Below, in pieces: positions 44,717 to 53,527 of a DNA stretch of 64,000 nt. Each line of letters begins with the position of its first letter. Within the stretch, counting starts at the first letter, position 1. The DNA is from Antribacter gilvus. GTDB taxonomy: Bacteria; Actinomycetota; Actinomycetes; Actinomycetales; Cellulomonadaceae. The notes beneath the pieces were generated by a model. It was not told where the DNA came from. It did not search any database and worked only from the letters and a program-made list of their open reading frames with translations. The stretch covers positions 1 to 64,000 of the forward strand of contig NZ_QXTH01000006.1 of NCBI RefSeq assembly GCF_003946865.1, written 5' to 3'. Made by a program: the position numbers and the translations under genes.

Positions 44717-44817
44717 ACGTCCCCCGCTGCTGGTGCCATCGGCATCGGCGCTCTTGCAGGCACGTCCCCGACGAGCCTGTGGACGGATGACGTCCCACCG
44801 ACTGAAAGGCAATTCCC

Positions 44818-45393
44818 ATGTCCAAAGTAGCGATTGCCGCTGCTCTGATACCGATCGCAGCACTGGTATTGACCGCATGCGCGGAGATACCCACTACGGG
44901 TGAGGCGCAGCCCTCATCGGCAAGCTCGCCGATCTCGGCTGACACTTCCGACACCGTCGAGTTCTCCAGCGCCGACGTCACGTTCGCGCAACAGATGCTT
45001 GCTCATCACGAACAAGCCGTCGCCATGACCGACGTCATCTTGGCCAAGGACGGCATCGCCGCAGAGGTGACCGACTTCGCCCTCAAGGTGAAGGCAGTCC
45101 ACGAACCGGAAGCCACCCAGCTCACCGACTGGCTGATCGAGTGGGGCGCTTCCTCACCCGAAGTCGCGACGCAGGAGGGCGCGGCGAGCGCCGCCCTGGT
45201 GGCGGCTGACGGCGTCGATGCGTCACGTCTCTTTCTTGACCAGATGATCGCCCATCACAACCGTGCGATCGAGATGGCTAAGACAGAGCGCACCGAAGGA
45301 GTCGACACTGACGCAGTGTTCCTGGCTCGCTGGATCGTCGAGAGCCGGGCTAGCGACATCCTGACGATGCAGCGACTGCTGGAGGCGATGTGA
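44818..45393 (+). CDS. DUF305 lipoprotein, copy 1
   Basis: The 191-residue protein has a lipobox signal (ALVLTACAE) and two DUF305 helical hairpins with the Met/His motifs FAQQMLAHHEQAVAMTDVI and FLDQMIAHHNRAIEMAKTE. These resemble ferritin-like copper-binding sites. It is exported and anchored to the membrane outer face. Its stop overlaps the GTG of the NlpC/P60 gene. Confidence 0.9.
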   Translation: MSKVAIAAALIPIAALVLTACAEIPTTGEAQPSSASSPISADTSDTVEFSSADVTFAQQMLAHHEQAVAMTDVILAKDGIAAEVTDFALKVKAVHEPEATQLTDWLIEWGASSPEVATQEGAASAALVAADGVDASRLFLDQMIAHHNRAIEMAKTERTEGVDTDAVFLARWIVESRASDILTMQRLLEAM

Positions 45394-46148
45394 GCTTCCA
45401 GACAAACGCCAGCCTCGGCTGGGGCCGGCACCGGGCGGCACGCCGTCCGGGCACGGCCGCAATGGTCGCTGTCCGCACGGTAGCCCAGGGACTGGAGGGG
45501 TCCGCCCGGCGGGGGGCTGTTGCGGTGGCCGCCTCTGGGGTGCTGCTGTCGACTCTGGCCTCCCCCGCTGGAGCCGAGACCTCGGCCGAAGTCGGGGCCC
45601 AGCGGTTGTCGACCGTCGACCTCAACGCTCTGGCCAGCGCAGCCCGCGAGTCCCTTCGTGCTGCGCCCGTTGTCACTGTCGCGCCCGATGCCCAGCTGGT
45701 CGTGGAGCAGGCTGCTGTGGCAGTCACTCCTGCACCAGAGCCGGAGCCCGCGCCCGTGGTGCAACGAAGCTCCACCGCTTCCCGGACCACCGTGCGTGAT
45801 GCTCCGGCGTTCACCTCAGCATCGTCCGTGGTGTCCATCGCGTACCGCTACCTGGGGGTGCCCTACCTGTGGGGAGGGTCCACACCTGCGGGGTTCGACT
45901 GCTCCGGTTTCACGTCCTACGTCTACGGGCAGGTGGGGATCGACCTGCCACGCACGTCGTCGCAGCAGCGCTACGCCGGTACTGTCGTCTCCCGCTCTGC
46001 AGCCCAGCCTGGAGATCTCATCTGGAGCCCAGGGCATATCGCGATCTACGTCGGTGACGGAATGCAGATCGAGGCACCGGTACCGGGGTCCACCGTGCGG
46101 TACAGCCGGATCTGGCAGTCCAGCCCGACGTTCATCCGAGTCGGCTGA
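45390..46148 (+). CDS. secreted NlpC/P60 cell-wall hydrolase, copper-island copy
   Basis: The 252-residue protein has an N-terminal signal (VAVAASGVLLSTLASPAGA), a Pro/Glu-rich linker, and a C-terminal NlpC/P60 domain with catalytic Cys in FDCSGFTSYVY near residue 167 and His in SPGHIAIYVGDGMQIEAP near 215. It is closely related to the gene at 53528. GTG 45390 overlaps the DUF305 stop, so this copy is expressed with the copper protein rather than from a riboswitch. Confidence 0.9.
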   Translation: MSFQTNASLGWGRHRAARRPGTAAMVAVRTVAQGLEGSARRGAVAVAASGVLLSTLASPAGAETSAEVGAQRLSTVDLNALASAARESLRAAPVVTVAPDAQLVVEQAAVAVTPAPEPEPAPVVQRSSTASRTTVRDAPAFTSASSVVSIAYRYLGVPYLWGGSTPAGFDCSGFTSYVYGQVGIDLPRTSSQQRYAGTVVSRSAAQPGDLIWSPGHIAIYVGDGMQIEAPVPGSTVRYSRIWQSSPTFIRVG

Positions 46149-46153
46149 CGCTT

Positions 46154-46186
46154 ACGGGTCGGGGTCGTCCCGCGGCCCCGGCCCGT
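46154..46186. terminator. hairpin between convergent genes
   Basis: ACGGGTCGGGG (46154-46164) pairs with CCCCGGCCCGT (46176-46186) with one G-T pair and an 11-nt loop, directly after the NlpC/P60 stop and before the stop of the convergent BNR gene. Confidence 0.6.
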
Positions 46187-46214
46187 ACGTCAGGCCCTGC
46201 CGCCAGATCGATCG

Positions 46215-47135
46215 TCAGTGGCTTGTCGTGGCCACGTCCTCCCACGTGGCACCAAGGTCGCTGGTCGCACTCACTCCAGCTTCGCCGGCCACCAGGAGCC
46301 AGCCGGCCGATCCATCGGCGTCGTCGGCGAGATAGGCCATCGCTTGCGGCTTGCCGGGCGCCATGCCGTGGCGCTTCCAGCTGTCGAAGACCTCCGATCC
46401 GGTCCACACCAGTCCGGAGGCGTCGATCCCGACGAGCGTGCCGCCGGGACCAGGGTCGACGAACAGCAAAGAGGGCGCGCCAATGACCGGCGCGAACGTA
46501 GAACCCGCGTCGTCGCTGACGTGGAGGCCGTCCTGTGTGGTTGCCAGGATGATGTCAGGCTCCTGCCTGTTCATGAGCAGGTCGATGGCACCGAGCGTCG
46601 CGCCAGCAGACCAGGTCGCCCCCTGGTCGTCGCTGACCAGCACTGTCGAGGTCCCTGAGTCGAGGCCGACGATCCGCACGCCCTCACCGAGCGGGGCGGC
46701 GTCCAACGTATGGAAGTCGACCTGGCCGAGTAGAGAGACGCTCTGCCATGTCTCGGCTCCGTCGTCGCTTCGCAGCAGTCCGAGGTTGGGCGCTGGCAGA
46801 TCGGGCTGGTCGCCGGGAGCGGGGTGGCCGGAGGCGTAGAGCCCGCCGTCAGGGGACGCCGTCATGCCCATCGTGTCCTGGAGCCCAGCCCCTACGAGGC
46901 TTGGGCCCCGGTCGTCCGTCCGGACGCCTGGTTTCGGCAGGCGCCAGACACCTGCGTGGGTGGCCGCCAGCACCGCCTCGCCTTCGGGGTCGGACGCCAG
47001 GGCGTGGATGTGGCTGAAGCCGTCCACCGGCCGATCGACCGCTGGACCTCCATCCCCCGATCCGCTGCAGGACCCCAGCAGCAGCAGCCCTGCGGTCAGG
47101 GCAGCAAGGCGAAAGCGCTTGTCAGTGATGTTCAT
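46215..47135 (-). CDS. lipoprotein with BNR/sialidase-like propeller (F510_1955 family)
   Basis: The 306-residue protein has a lipobox (LLLLGSCSGS) and repeated propeller motifs with Asp-box-like turns: SDDGAETWQSV, SDDQGATWSAG, SDDAGSTFAPV and TSDLGATWEDV. The start matches the F510_1955 family (HIHALASDPEG), often found in copper loci. It is divergent from copB, and the two share an intergenic region with two CsoR-type boxes. Confidence 0.85.
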   Translation of the reverse strand: MNITDKRFRLAALTAGLLLLGSCSGSGDGGPAVDRPVDGFSHIHALASDPEGEAVLAATHAGVWRLPKPGVRTDDRGPSLVGAGLQDTMGMTASPDGGLYASGHPAPGDQPDLPAPNLGLLRSDDGAETWQSVSLLGQVDFHTLDAAPLGEGVRIVGLDSGTSTVLVSDDQGATWSAGATLGAIDLLMNRQEPDIILATTQDGLHVSDDAGSTFAPVIGAPSLLFVDPGPGGTLVGIDASGLVWTGSEVFDSWKRHGMAPGKPQAMAYLADDADGSAGWLLVAGEAGVSATSDLGATWEDVATTSH

Positions 47136-47205
47136 CGGCGAGTTCCTCGGGCGATCGGCGGCATGGGCGCGGTGATGGGCGCACCAGCTGTCACCGCTTG
47201 ACTAG

Positions 47206-47222
47206 CATACCCCGGACGGGTA
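47206..47222. promoter_or_regulatory. CsoR-type copper operator 1
   Basis: ATACCC-N5-GGGTAT forms a perfect inverted repeat. It matches the G/C-core palindromes bound by CsoR and lies 71 nt upstream of the BNR-lipoprotein start. Confidence 0.75.
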
Positions 47223-47240
47223 TACATTAGCCGCCAAACC

Positions 47241-47257
47241 GGTACCCCGGGGGGGTA
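47241..47257. promoter_or_regulatory. CsoR-type copper operator 2
   Basis: GTACCC-N5-GGGTAT has the same spacing as box 1 and sits 20 nt before the leader ORF that precedes copB. The two boxes are 35 bp apart centre to centre. Confidence 0.75.
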
Positions 47258-47276
47258 TGATACAAGGGAGTGGCTC

Positions 47277-47456
47277 ATGAACGTCAGCCAGTGCTGGGCT
47301 GCGACACCCGTGGTCCGCTTTCGACGCCGACCGAGTCAAGTATGCCCGTACGGCGTAGCGGCAACCACCGCGTGGTGCCCGCCGGTCTCCGGTCGGCGGA
47401 CACCACGCCAAGCCAGCGCACACGCATCGAGAGTCGACCCTGGAGCGACATCATGA
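47277..47456 (+). CDS. 59-residue leader ORF coupled to copB
   Basis: ATG 47277, preceded by GGGAG, opens a frame MNVSQCWAATPVVRFRRRPS that stops at TGA 47454-47456, overlapping the copB ATG (ATGA). It has three Cys and no known domain. It may be a regulatory leader peptide, or a longer 5' part of an ancestral gene. Confidence 0.4.
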   Translation: MNVSQCWAATPVVRFRRRPSQVCPYGVAATTAWCPPVSGRRTPRQASAHASRVDPGATS

Positions 47457-49618
47457 ACGAGTCGCACGACCACCACGCACACCACGCCGCGACAAACGGG
47501 CACACGAGCTCGACCGAGCCACACGGGCACGAGCATGATGTCGGGCATCAGCACGGCGTGGCCTCAGATGCACGTCCTGATGGGCACGACACCGACGCGA
47601 GCCACAGCGGCCACAGGGCCTCCATCACTCATGACCACGGCGACCACGGGGGGCACGTCGAGCAGTTCCGGCGGCTGTTCTGGATCATGCTCGCCTTCGC
47701 GGTTCCCGTGGTCGCGTTCTCCGGCATGTTCGCGATGATCGTGGGCTACAAACTGCCAGACAGCCCGTGGCTGGGTGCAGTCTCACCCCTACTTGGCACG
47801 GTCATGTACTTCTGGGGTGGATGGCCCTTCCTCAAGGGCGCGCTCGGAGAGTTTCGTTCCCGCAGACCAGGAATGATGCTCCTGATCGGGCTCGCTATCA
47901 CCGTTGCGTTCCTCGCCTCGCTCGGTGCCAGCGTCGGACTGCTCGATCACCAGCTCGACTTCTGGTGGGAGCTGGCACTCCTGATCGTCATCATGCTGCT
48001 CGGCCATTGGATCGAGATGCGGTCCCTTGCCCAGACCACCTCAGCCCTGGATTCTCTCGCTGCGCTCCTGCCCGACGAGGCGGAGCGGGTCGACGCTGGA
48101 CAGATCGTCAAGATCGCGCCTGCCGACCTCCGGGTCGGCGACGTCGTCGTCGTCCGTCCCGGCGGAAGCGTCCCCGCTGACGGTCGCGTCGTCGACGGAC
48201 GTGCCGAGATGGACGAGTCGATGGTCACCGGCGAGTCGCGCACCGTGTCCCGCGGCCCCGGGGAGCTGGTCACCGCCGGGACCGTCGCCACCGACTCCGG
48301 ACTGCGGATCGAGGTGACCGCAATCGGGGACGACACAGCCCTTGCGGGTATCCAGCGACTGGTGACCGAAGCCCAGGGCTCCTCCTCCCGCGCGCAGCGC
48401 CTGGCGGACGTCGCGGCTGGCTGGCTGTTCTGGTTCGCGTTGATCGCAGCGGCGGTCACGGCACTCGTCTGGGCCCTTGTGGGGTTGCCCGACGCGGCCG
48501 TCGTCCGCACCGTCACGGTATTGGTCATCGCTTGCCCGCACGCTCTCGGGCTCGCGATCCCCCTCGTCGTGTCGATCGCCACCGAGCGGGCTGCACGTGG
48601 GGGTGTCCTTGTGAAGGACCGGCTTGCGCTCGAGACCATGCGCACGGTGGACACCGTGCTCTTCGACAAGACGGGCACGCTGACCAAGGGCGAGCCCGTG
48701 GTCATCGCCACGCACCGGGAGCGGGACCTTGACGACGACGCGCTGATCGCCCTTGCCGCCGCTGCCGAGTCAGACAGCGAGCATCCGCTTGCCCGGGCAA
48801 TTGTCCGCGCCGCCCACGAACGTGGCGTCAACGTCCCGAGCGCCGACAACTTCTCCTCGTCACCCGCAGTCGGGGTCACCGCGACGGTGGACGGCCACCA
48901 GATCCGGGTGGGCGGTCCTCGCCTGCTGGAACAGACGGGCAGGACGGAGCTCCCCGTTGCGGACGAGTGGCGGCGGGACGGAGCCATCATCCTGCACGTG
49001 TTGCGTGACGGCGACGTGATCGGCGCCGTCAAGCTGGCCGACGAAGTCCGCACAGAGTCCAGAGACGCCGTCCGCGCCCTCCATGACCTTGGCATCGGCG
49101 TCGTCATGATCACCGGTGACGCGGAGGCGGTCGCACGCGCCGTCGCCGACGAGCTCGGCGTCGACCGCTACTTCGCGGGTGTGCGGCCCGAGGACAAGTC
49201 CGCCAAAGTGCTGCAACTCCAGCACGAGGGCCGGAAGGTCGCCATGGTGGGCGACGGCGTCAATGACGCTCCGGCGCTGGCACAGGCGGACGTCGGCATC
49301 GCGATCGGCGCCGGAACCGATGTAGCCATCGCCTCAGCCGGAGTCATCCTTGCCAGCGACGACCCTCGATCCGTCCTGTCGGTCATCGAGCTGTCGCGCG
49401 CCAGCTATCGCAAGATGAAGCAGAACCTCTGGTGGGCGGCCGGGTACAACCTCATCTCGGTGCCACTCGCTGCGGGGGTCCTGGCGCCGATCGGGTTCGT
49501 GATGCCCATGTCCGTCGGCGCGGTCCTGATGTCACTCTCCACTGTCGTGGTCGCCCTGAATGCCCAGCTCTTGCGGCGGCTCGACCTGCGGCCGGGACAC
49601 TGGAGAGGGCAGGCCTAG
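47453..49618 (+). CDS. copB: copper-exporting P1B-type ATPase, CopB class
   Basis: The 721-residue protein has a His-rich N-terminus (HDHHAHHAATNGH, HGHEHDVGHQHG), no CxxC metal domain, then the P-type order: TGES in the actuator (about residue 255), the membrane motif CPH in VIACPHALGLAIP (about 360), DKTGT with phosphorylated Asp (about 403), HP in SEHPLAR, and GDGVNDAPALAQ (about 600). CPH with a His-rich tail defines the CopB class. ATG 47453 follows GGAG and overlaps the leader stop. Two CsoR boxes upstream imply induction by copper. Confidence 0.95.
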   Translation: MNESHDHHAHHAATNGHTSSTEPHGHEHDVGHQHGVASDARPDGHDTDASHSGHRASITHDHGDHGGHVEQFRRLFWIMLAFAVPVVAFSGMFAMIVGYKLPDSPWLGAVSPLLGTVMYFWGGWPFLKGALGEFRSRRPGMMLLIGLAITVAFLASLGASVGLLDHQLDFWWELALLIVIMLLGHWIEMRSLAQTTSALDSLAALLPDEAERVDAGQIVKIAPADLRVGDVVVVRPGGSVPADGRVVDGRAEMDESMVTGESRTVSRGPGELVTAGTVATDSGLRIEVTAIGDDTALAGIQRLVTEAQGSSSRAQRLADVAAGWLFWFALIAAAVTALVWALVGLPDAAVVRTVTVLVIACPHALGLAIPLVVSIATERAARGGVLVKDRLALETMRTVDTVLFDKTGTLTKGEPVVIATHRERDLDDDALIALAAAAESDSEHPLARAIVRAAHERGVNVPSADNFSSSPAVGVTATVDGHQIRVGGPRLLEQTGRTELPVADEWRRDGAIILHVLRDGDVIGAVKLADEVRTESRDAVRALHDLGIGVVMITGDAEAVARAVADELGVDRYFAGVRPEDKSAKVLQLQHEGRKVAMVGDGVNDAPALAQADVGIAIGAGTDVAIASAGVILASDDPRSVLSVIELSRASYRKMKQNLWWAAGYNLISVPLAAGVLAPIGFVMPMSVGAVLMSLSTVVVALNAQLLRRLDLRPGHWRGQA

Positions 49619-49623
49619 GCATT

Positions 49624-49666
49624 CGTGGACGGTCCCGGCCGCCTGAGGCGGCCGGGACCGTCCACG
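49624..49666. terminator. bidirectional terminator
   Basis: A perfect 20-bp stem (49624-49643 with 49647-49666) with a TGA loop lies between the copB stop and the stop of the convergent DUF305 gene. Confidence 0.85.
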
Positions 49667-49670
49667 CAGG

Positions 49671-50216
49671 TCACTTGGTCAGGAGGCTTTGCATCTTCTC
49701 GATCTCGGCCGTCTGGCTCTCGATGATCGACTCCGCCATGGCGATCGCCTCGGCGTTGGCACCGTCGGCGACCTCCGTCTCGGCCATGTCCACCGCGCCC
49801 TCGTGGTGGTCGATCATCTGCTCGAGGAACAGGTCGCCTGCCGTGGTGCCGTCGGCGTCGGCAAGGGCCTTCAGGTCGTCCTCGCTCATCATGCCGTCCA
49901 TGCCATGGTCCATGCCGTCCATGTCCCCAGCGGCGGCGCCCCACTCCTCGAGCCAGGCGTTGAGCTTGTCGATCTCCGGTGCCTGCGCGGCCTTGACCTG
50001 CTCGGCCAGGGCCGCAATCTCCGGGTCCAGCCCTGACTTGCTCCCGACCAGGTCCGACATCTCGATCGCCTGCTCGTGGTGGGGGATCATCATCTGAGCG
50101 AACATCACGTCTGCGTCGTTGAACTCGCCGGACCCGCCCGTGTTTGCGGACGCGCCGCAGGCGGCCAGCCCCAGCACGGTTGTGAACGAGATGAGGGACG
50201 CGAAAATGCGCTTCAT
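49671..50216 (-). CDS. DUF305 lipoprotein, copy 2
   Basis: The 181-residue protein has a lipobox (VLGLAACGAS), a first DUF305 motif FAQMMIPHHEQAIEMSDLV, a Met/His-rich linker DMDGMDHGMDGMM, and a second motif FLEQMIDHHEGAVDMAETE. Met-rich linkers bind Cu(I). GAGAGG lies upstream of ATG 50216. It is 98 nt downstream of the DUF6153 gene on the same strand and probably cotranscribed. Confidence 0.9.
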   Translation of the reverse strand: MKRIFASLISFTTVLGLAACGASANTGGSGEFNDADVMFAQMMIPHHEQAIEMSDLVGSKSGLDPEIAALAEQVKAAQAPEIDKLNAWLEEWGAAAGDMDGMDHGMDGMMSEDDLKALADADGTTAGDLFLEQMIDHHEGAVDMAETEVADGANAEAIAMAESIIESQTAEIEKMQSLLTK

Positions 50217-50314
50217 GGAATTGCCTCTCGGTAGTACGTCGTAGGTCACCGCCCAGTCGGTGGGCGCGCTGCAACTGCCGATGCGTCAGAGGGGCACCGG
50301 CAGGCGGCGGACTC

Positions 50315-50788
50315 CTACGTCCGGCTGATCCCGAGGGCGATCAGGGACGGCCCTGCGACGAGCGCGAGCCGAGGAGAGACCGGCGGCACGAGCGTGCCCC
50401 CGGCGAGGGTGGGGACGCCCCACGGAAGCGGTCGGCGGTGCAGGCACGCCCCCCGGACGACCGTGACGAGAATCATCAGGCACATCGCCGTCAGCAGGGA
50501 GTCCGCGCTACAGCCGTCGTCGCACCCTTGGCTGGGGACCGGGTGGGCCTCTGCCGTCTCCGGCGGGAGCACCAGGGGCTGGATGGTGGAGGCGACAGGT
50601 GCAGGATGCGCCGGAGCCGGTGCGCTGTGGTGCGACGAACCGTTCATCGCATGCATGACGATCACACCGAGGACCAGGCACGCAACCAGTGCCACGAGAG
50701 CGGCACGGTGCGATTGCACCGTGCCGGCCATAGGCCAGGTTCCGTGGCTGTGCGCCCGCCTCGATGTCACCCGCTCGCCCTTTTCCAT
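50315..50788 (-). CDS. DUF6153-type membrane protein, copy 2
   Basis: The 157-residue protein has helix 1 LVALVACLVLGVIVMHAMNG, an external loop with SQGCDDGCSADS, helix 2 LLTAMCLMILVTVVRGACL, and the shared C-terminus LIALGISRT. It is the upstream partner of a DUF305 lipoprotein, the same pairing as copy 1. It diverges from copy 3 at 50877. Confidence 0.8.
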   Translation of the reverse strand: MEKGERVTSRRAHSHGTWPMAGTVQSHRAALVALVACLVLGVIVMHAMNGSSHHSAPAPAHPAPVASTIQPLVLPPETAEAHPVPSQGCDDGCSADSLLTAMCLMILVTVVRGACLHRRPLPWGVPTLAGGTLVPPVSPRLALVAGPSLIALGISRT

Positions 50789-50876
50789 CTGTCGTCGCCG
50801 GTGATACTAGCGGGTTCTCGGCACCACCCGGCCGTACCTGGCCTAGTGACAGTGCAACGGCTACGCTGCCCACGAC

Positions 50877-51314
50877 ATGCCGACACTGACCGCGCTTCGA
50901 TCATTCCTCCCCGCACCGCGGCGAGGAATCATCCGCGCGCTCATCGTCGCCGTCGTGGTCGCAGGTGCGGTCTCCATGCACGCCATGGCCGGGCACGCAT
51001 CGGTTTCGTCCGCTTCGCCATGAGCCGTCGATCTGCCAGAACGCGTTCAGGCCCCGCCGGGACCGGTGATCGAACCGCTCTCGCATCTCCGCGGGGACGG
51101 GTCAGGGCATTGCAGTCTGGCTTGCGAGTGCCACGGGTCGACGGTGATGTGCCTGATGGCGCTGACGGCTGGCCCCTTGTCCCCGGCCCGCCCGCCCGGC
51201 GGTGCCCCTGGCCAGGTCCTGCCCCGGCTCGTCCAGGTCTGTTGTCCGGTGGGGACGTCAACAAGGGCGCGGTGTGAACCGTCGTTGGACGCCCTGGGGA
51301 TCAGCCGCACGTAG
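50877..51314 (+). pseudogene. DUF6153-type gene, copy 3, interrupted by an in-frame TGA
   Basis: The frame from ATG 50877 encodes SFLPAPRRGIIRALIVAVVV and HAMAGHASVSSASP, then TGA at 51021-51023. Without a frame change it continues AVDLPERVQAPPGPVIEPLS, CSLACECHGSTVMCLMALTA and ends SLDALGISRT at TAG 51312-51314. A single nonsense change therefore splits an otherwise complete DUF6153 protein of 145 codons. It lies 93 nt upstream of the CopC-CopD gene. Confidence 0.7.
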
Positions 51315-51407
51315 TGACGCCGCGGACCACCCCGACAGCGCCTGGTTCGCCGTCCCGCGGGGGTGCCGCTGTGTGTTCATCACTACGAGACGGAAGGCCG
51401 CTCGGCC

Positions 51408-52763
51408 ATGCCAAGTACCCTCGCGCTGAGACTCGTCCGCACTCTGCTCGTGGCGACCGCTCTGACGATCTGCTGCGCCACGCCTGCTTTTGCCCATACG
51501 AAGCTGTCCTCGTCCGATCCTGCGGACGGGTCCACGTCGACGGGACCTGTCGCCACCGTGACCCTGACCTTCACGCTCCCAGTGACCCCCATCGGCGAGG
51601 CGGTCGAGATCGCCGGACCCGAAGGCACCATCGAGACCGAAGTCACCCAAGCCCAGGACGGCGTCCTCGTCGTCGCTACGCCGGGCACGCCATTGGCTGA
51701 CGGCAGCTACACCGTGGTCTGGTCCGTCGCGGCGCAGGACGGTCACACGATCGAAGGGCGCCTGGCTTTCGCCGTCGGCGAACCGACAGCCACGGCGGGC
51801 GGCTCCAACGACAGCCCTTCGACGTCGCACTCGGGACACACCATGGCGTCGATGCAGGATCACCCCGTGCCCCCCTTCATCGATGCGGTAGGGAGGTCCG
51901 GGAACGCGGCGACGCTCTGGGGGTGGCTCGTCGCAGCAGGCGGCCTAGCGTTCGCCGGTCTCGTTCTGCGCGGACGCGACGCGGAGGACATCCCCGTCGC
52001 GCTCTCCACCGTGCGCTGGACCGGTGCGGTGATCCTGGTCGGGCTGATCCTGCGTGTCGCCTCTCGGGCGATGACGCTCACCCACGGTGACACCACGGCC
52101 GCCCTCTCGCCGTCCGCCGTCGCCGACTCGCTCACGGGCTCGACAGGTTGGGTGATCGGGCTGCAAGCGGCCGGAGCCTTCGCCGTCCTGGCCGGAGCTC
52201 GCCGCAGCCTGCGCACCTCGGCCGTCGCCATGGTCGGCGTCGTCCTGGCCGCCGCAGGCATCGTCCTCGACGGTCATAGCAACACCGCAGATCCACGCTG
52301 GCTCGTTCTGACCGCCGACGTCGCCCACCTGGCGGGTGCGGCGACCTGGCTCGGAGGCGTGGTCATGCTCACCGTGATCCTCCGCCGCCGACAGCAGGAA
52401 GGTCGACACCTCGACGTCGGGCTGATAGCTGCCAGGTTCTCGGTGATCGCCGGAGCCTCCCTTGCGGTCGTCGGCGTAGCCGGCGTCCTTCTCACGGCGA
52501 CAATCCTCGACCGTGTGCCCCAGCTGTGGGAGACAGACTGGGGACTTGCTCTGCTCGCCAAGGTCGCGGTCGTGGCTGCGGTCGGCCTCATCGGCACCTA
52601 CAACCACTTCCACACGGTGCCGCTCTTGAGCGCGACCAACGGACGCCGGCACGGACGCCCTTCCGGGGAGGCTCTGCACCGCACTGCTGCACCCGAAACC
52701 GTACTCATGGTGGCTGTCGTGCTGATCACTGGTTGGCTCGTGGGTGCGGCGACCACTGCATGA
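51408..52763 (+). CDS. CopC-CopD fusion copper protein
   Basis: The 451-residue protein has a signal peptide cut at AFAHTKLSSSDPADG, placing the copper-binding His at the mature N-terminus as in CopC. A CopC beta-sandwich follows (about 28-130; DGHTIEGRLAFAVGE with a second His), then a His/Met linker (HSGHTMASMQDH), then an eight-helix CopD domain (TADVAHLAGAATWLGGVVML, about 330). Fusion of both is common in actinobacteria. It handles copper across the membrane. ATG 51408 is preferred because it directly starts the signal peptide. Confidence 0.9.
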   Translation: MPSTLALRLVRTLLVATALTICCATPAFAHTKLSSSDPADGSTSTGPVATVTLTFTLPVTPIGEAVEIAGPEGTIETEVTQAQDGVLVVATPGTPLADGSYTVVWSVAAQDGHTIEGRLAFAVGEPTATAGGSNDSPSTSHSGHTMASMQDHPVPPFIDAVGRSGNAATLWGWLVAAGGLAFAGLVLRGRDAEDIPVALSTVRWTGAVILVGLILRVASRAMTLTHGDTTAALSPSAVADSLTGSTGWVIGLQAAGAFAVLAGARRSLRTSAVAMVGVVLAAAGIVLDGHSNTADPRWLVLTADVAHLAGAATWLGGVVMLTVILRRRQQEGRHLDVGLIAARFSVIAGASLAVVGVAGVLLTATILDRVPQLWETDWGLALLAKVAVVAAVGLIGTYNHFHTVPLLSATNGRRHGRPSGEALHRTAAPETVLMVAVVLITGWLVGAATTA

Positions 52764-52784
52764 CGGTGGTCGCGGGCCCGTACG

Positions 52785-52821
52785 GCCGCCGTCGGCGAGT
52801 CACGACTTCGCCGACGGCGGC
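52785..52821. terminator. terminator between copC-copD and copZ
   Basis: A perfect 14-bp stem (52785-52798 with 52808-52821) with a 9-nt loop separates the convergent genes. Confidence 0.8.
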
Positions 52822-52838
52822 GGGGCTCGCTCGGCGGC

Positions 52839-53039
52839 TCAGGCGACCTGGTAGCCGAGCTGGGTGATGGCCGCACGGACCGCGTCGTGGTCGGCGCCGG
52901 GGCCAACCACCGTGACGGTGCCGGCCGCGAGGTCGACCGACGTGTCCTCGACTCCGTCGACCTGCTTGACGACGCCGGTGACCTTGGCGGCACAGCCGCC
53001 ACACGTCATTCCCTGGACCGAGTACGTCGTGGTGCTCAT
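52839..53039 (-). CDS. copZ: CopZ-like copper chaperone (HMA domain)
   Basis: The 66-residue protein is a single heavy-metal-associated domain with MTCGGCAAKV at residues 11-20, the CxxC copper site, and the usual VDLAAGTVTV strand. It carries Cu(I) in the cytoplasm to exporters such as the CopB ATPase. A CsoR-type box lies 153 nt upstream of ATG 53039. Confidence 0.93.
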   Translation of the reverse strand: MSTTTYSVQGMTCGGCAAKVTGVVKQVDGVEDTSVDLAAGTVTVVGPGADHDAVRAAITQLGYQVA

Positions 53040-53191
53040 ATTGTGTCCTCTCGTATGCGGCGGCGCCTGGTCGGCGACTGCCTCGTGAACGCCCGTGGTG
53101 CCGGACGGTGGTTCAGCTGCGCCGCGGGCGCGCTCAGGTCGGCTGGACATATGGAGCGGCGTCCCCGGGAGCACCTTGGGCTGCACTGAGG

Positions 53192-53208
53192 ATACCCCCG
53201 GCGGGTAT
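53192..53208. promoter_or_regulatory. CsoR-type copper operator 3
   Basis: ATACCC-N5-GGGTAT is identical in arms and spacing to box 1 at 47206. It is upstream of copZ on the minus strand; the next plus-strand feature is a riboswitch about 150 nt away. Confidence 0.75.
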
Positions 53209-53339
53209 GTCGGGCTCGGGTCACGCACAAGCCGGACACTTCGGTCACGTCGCAAGAGCGGGATCAGGCGGTCGTGACCTGACTGTGACATCTCCGCGAT
53301 CCTGGGTTACGGTCGATCCACCTCGCGGAGAATCCGCGG

Positions 53340-53505
53340 GCGCCCGAGGCGGACGCCGAGCCCTGTCACCGCCCCGAGGTTCGTACGACCAGATGACAGG
53401 GACGGGGGACCCATGCAAGTGGGCACCACCGGTGTCCTTGGGGTGAAGCCGCACAGGTAGGAGTGCGGCCGGGTCTGTCTCCGACCCGAACCCGACAGCT
53501 CACCT
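53340..53505 (+). ncRNA. c-di-AMP riboswitch (ydaO-yuaA type)
   Basis: The region contains the conserved blocks in order: CCCCGAGGTTCGTACGACCA, then GACGGGGGACCCA, then TTGGGGTGAA, an internal hairpin with GGTAGGAGTGCGG, and CCCGACAGCTCACCTCGC near the 3' end. This order and wording match the ydaO-yuaA class that senses cyclic di-AMP. It lies just upstream of the NlpC/P60 gene at 53528, the common actinobacterial context, where ligand turns off wall-hydrolase expression. Confidence 0.9.
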
Positions 53506-53527
53506 CGCAGGCGGTAGGAGAACCGAC

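Noticed and set aside
51021-51023. Selenocysteine at the in-frame TGA
   Set aside because: No SECIS-like hairpin was identified right after the codon, and DUF6153 relatives in the window have no Cys at that point.
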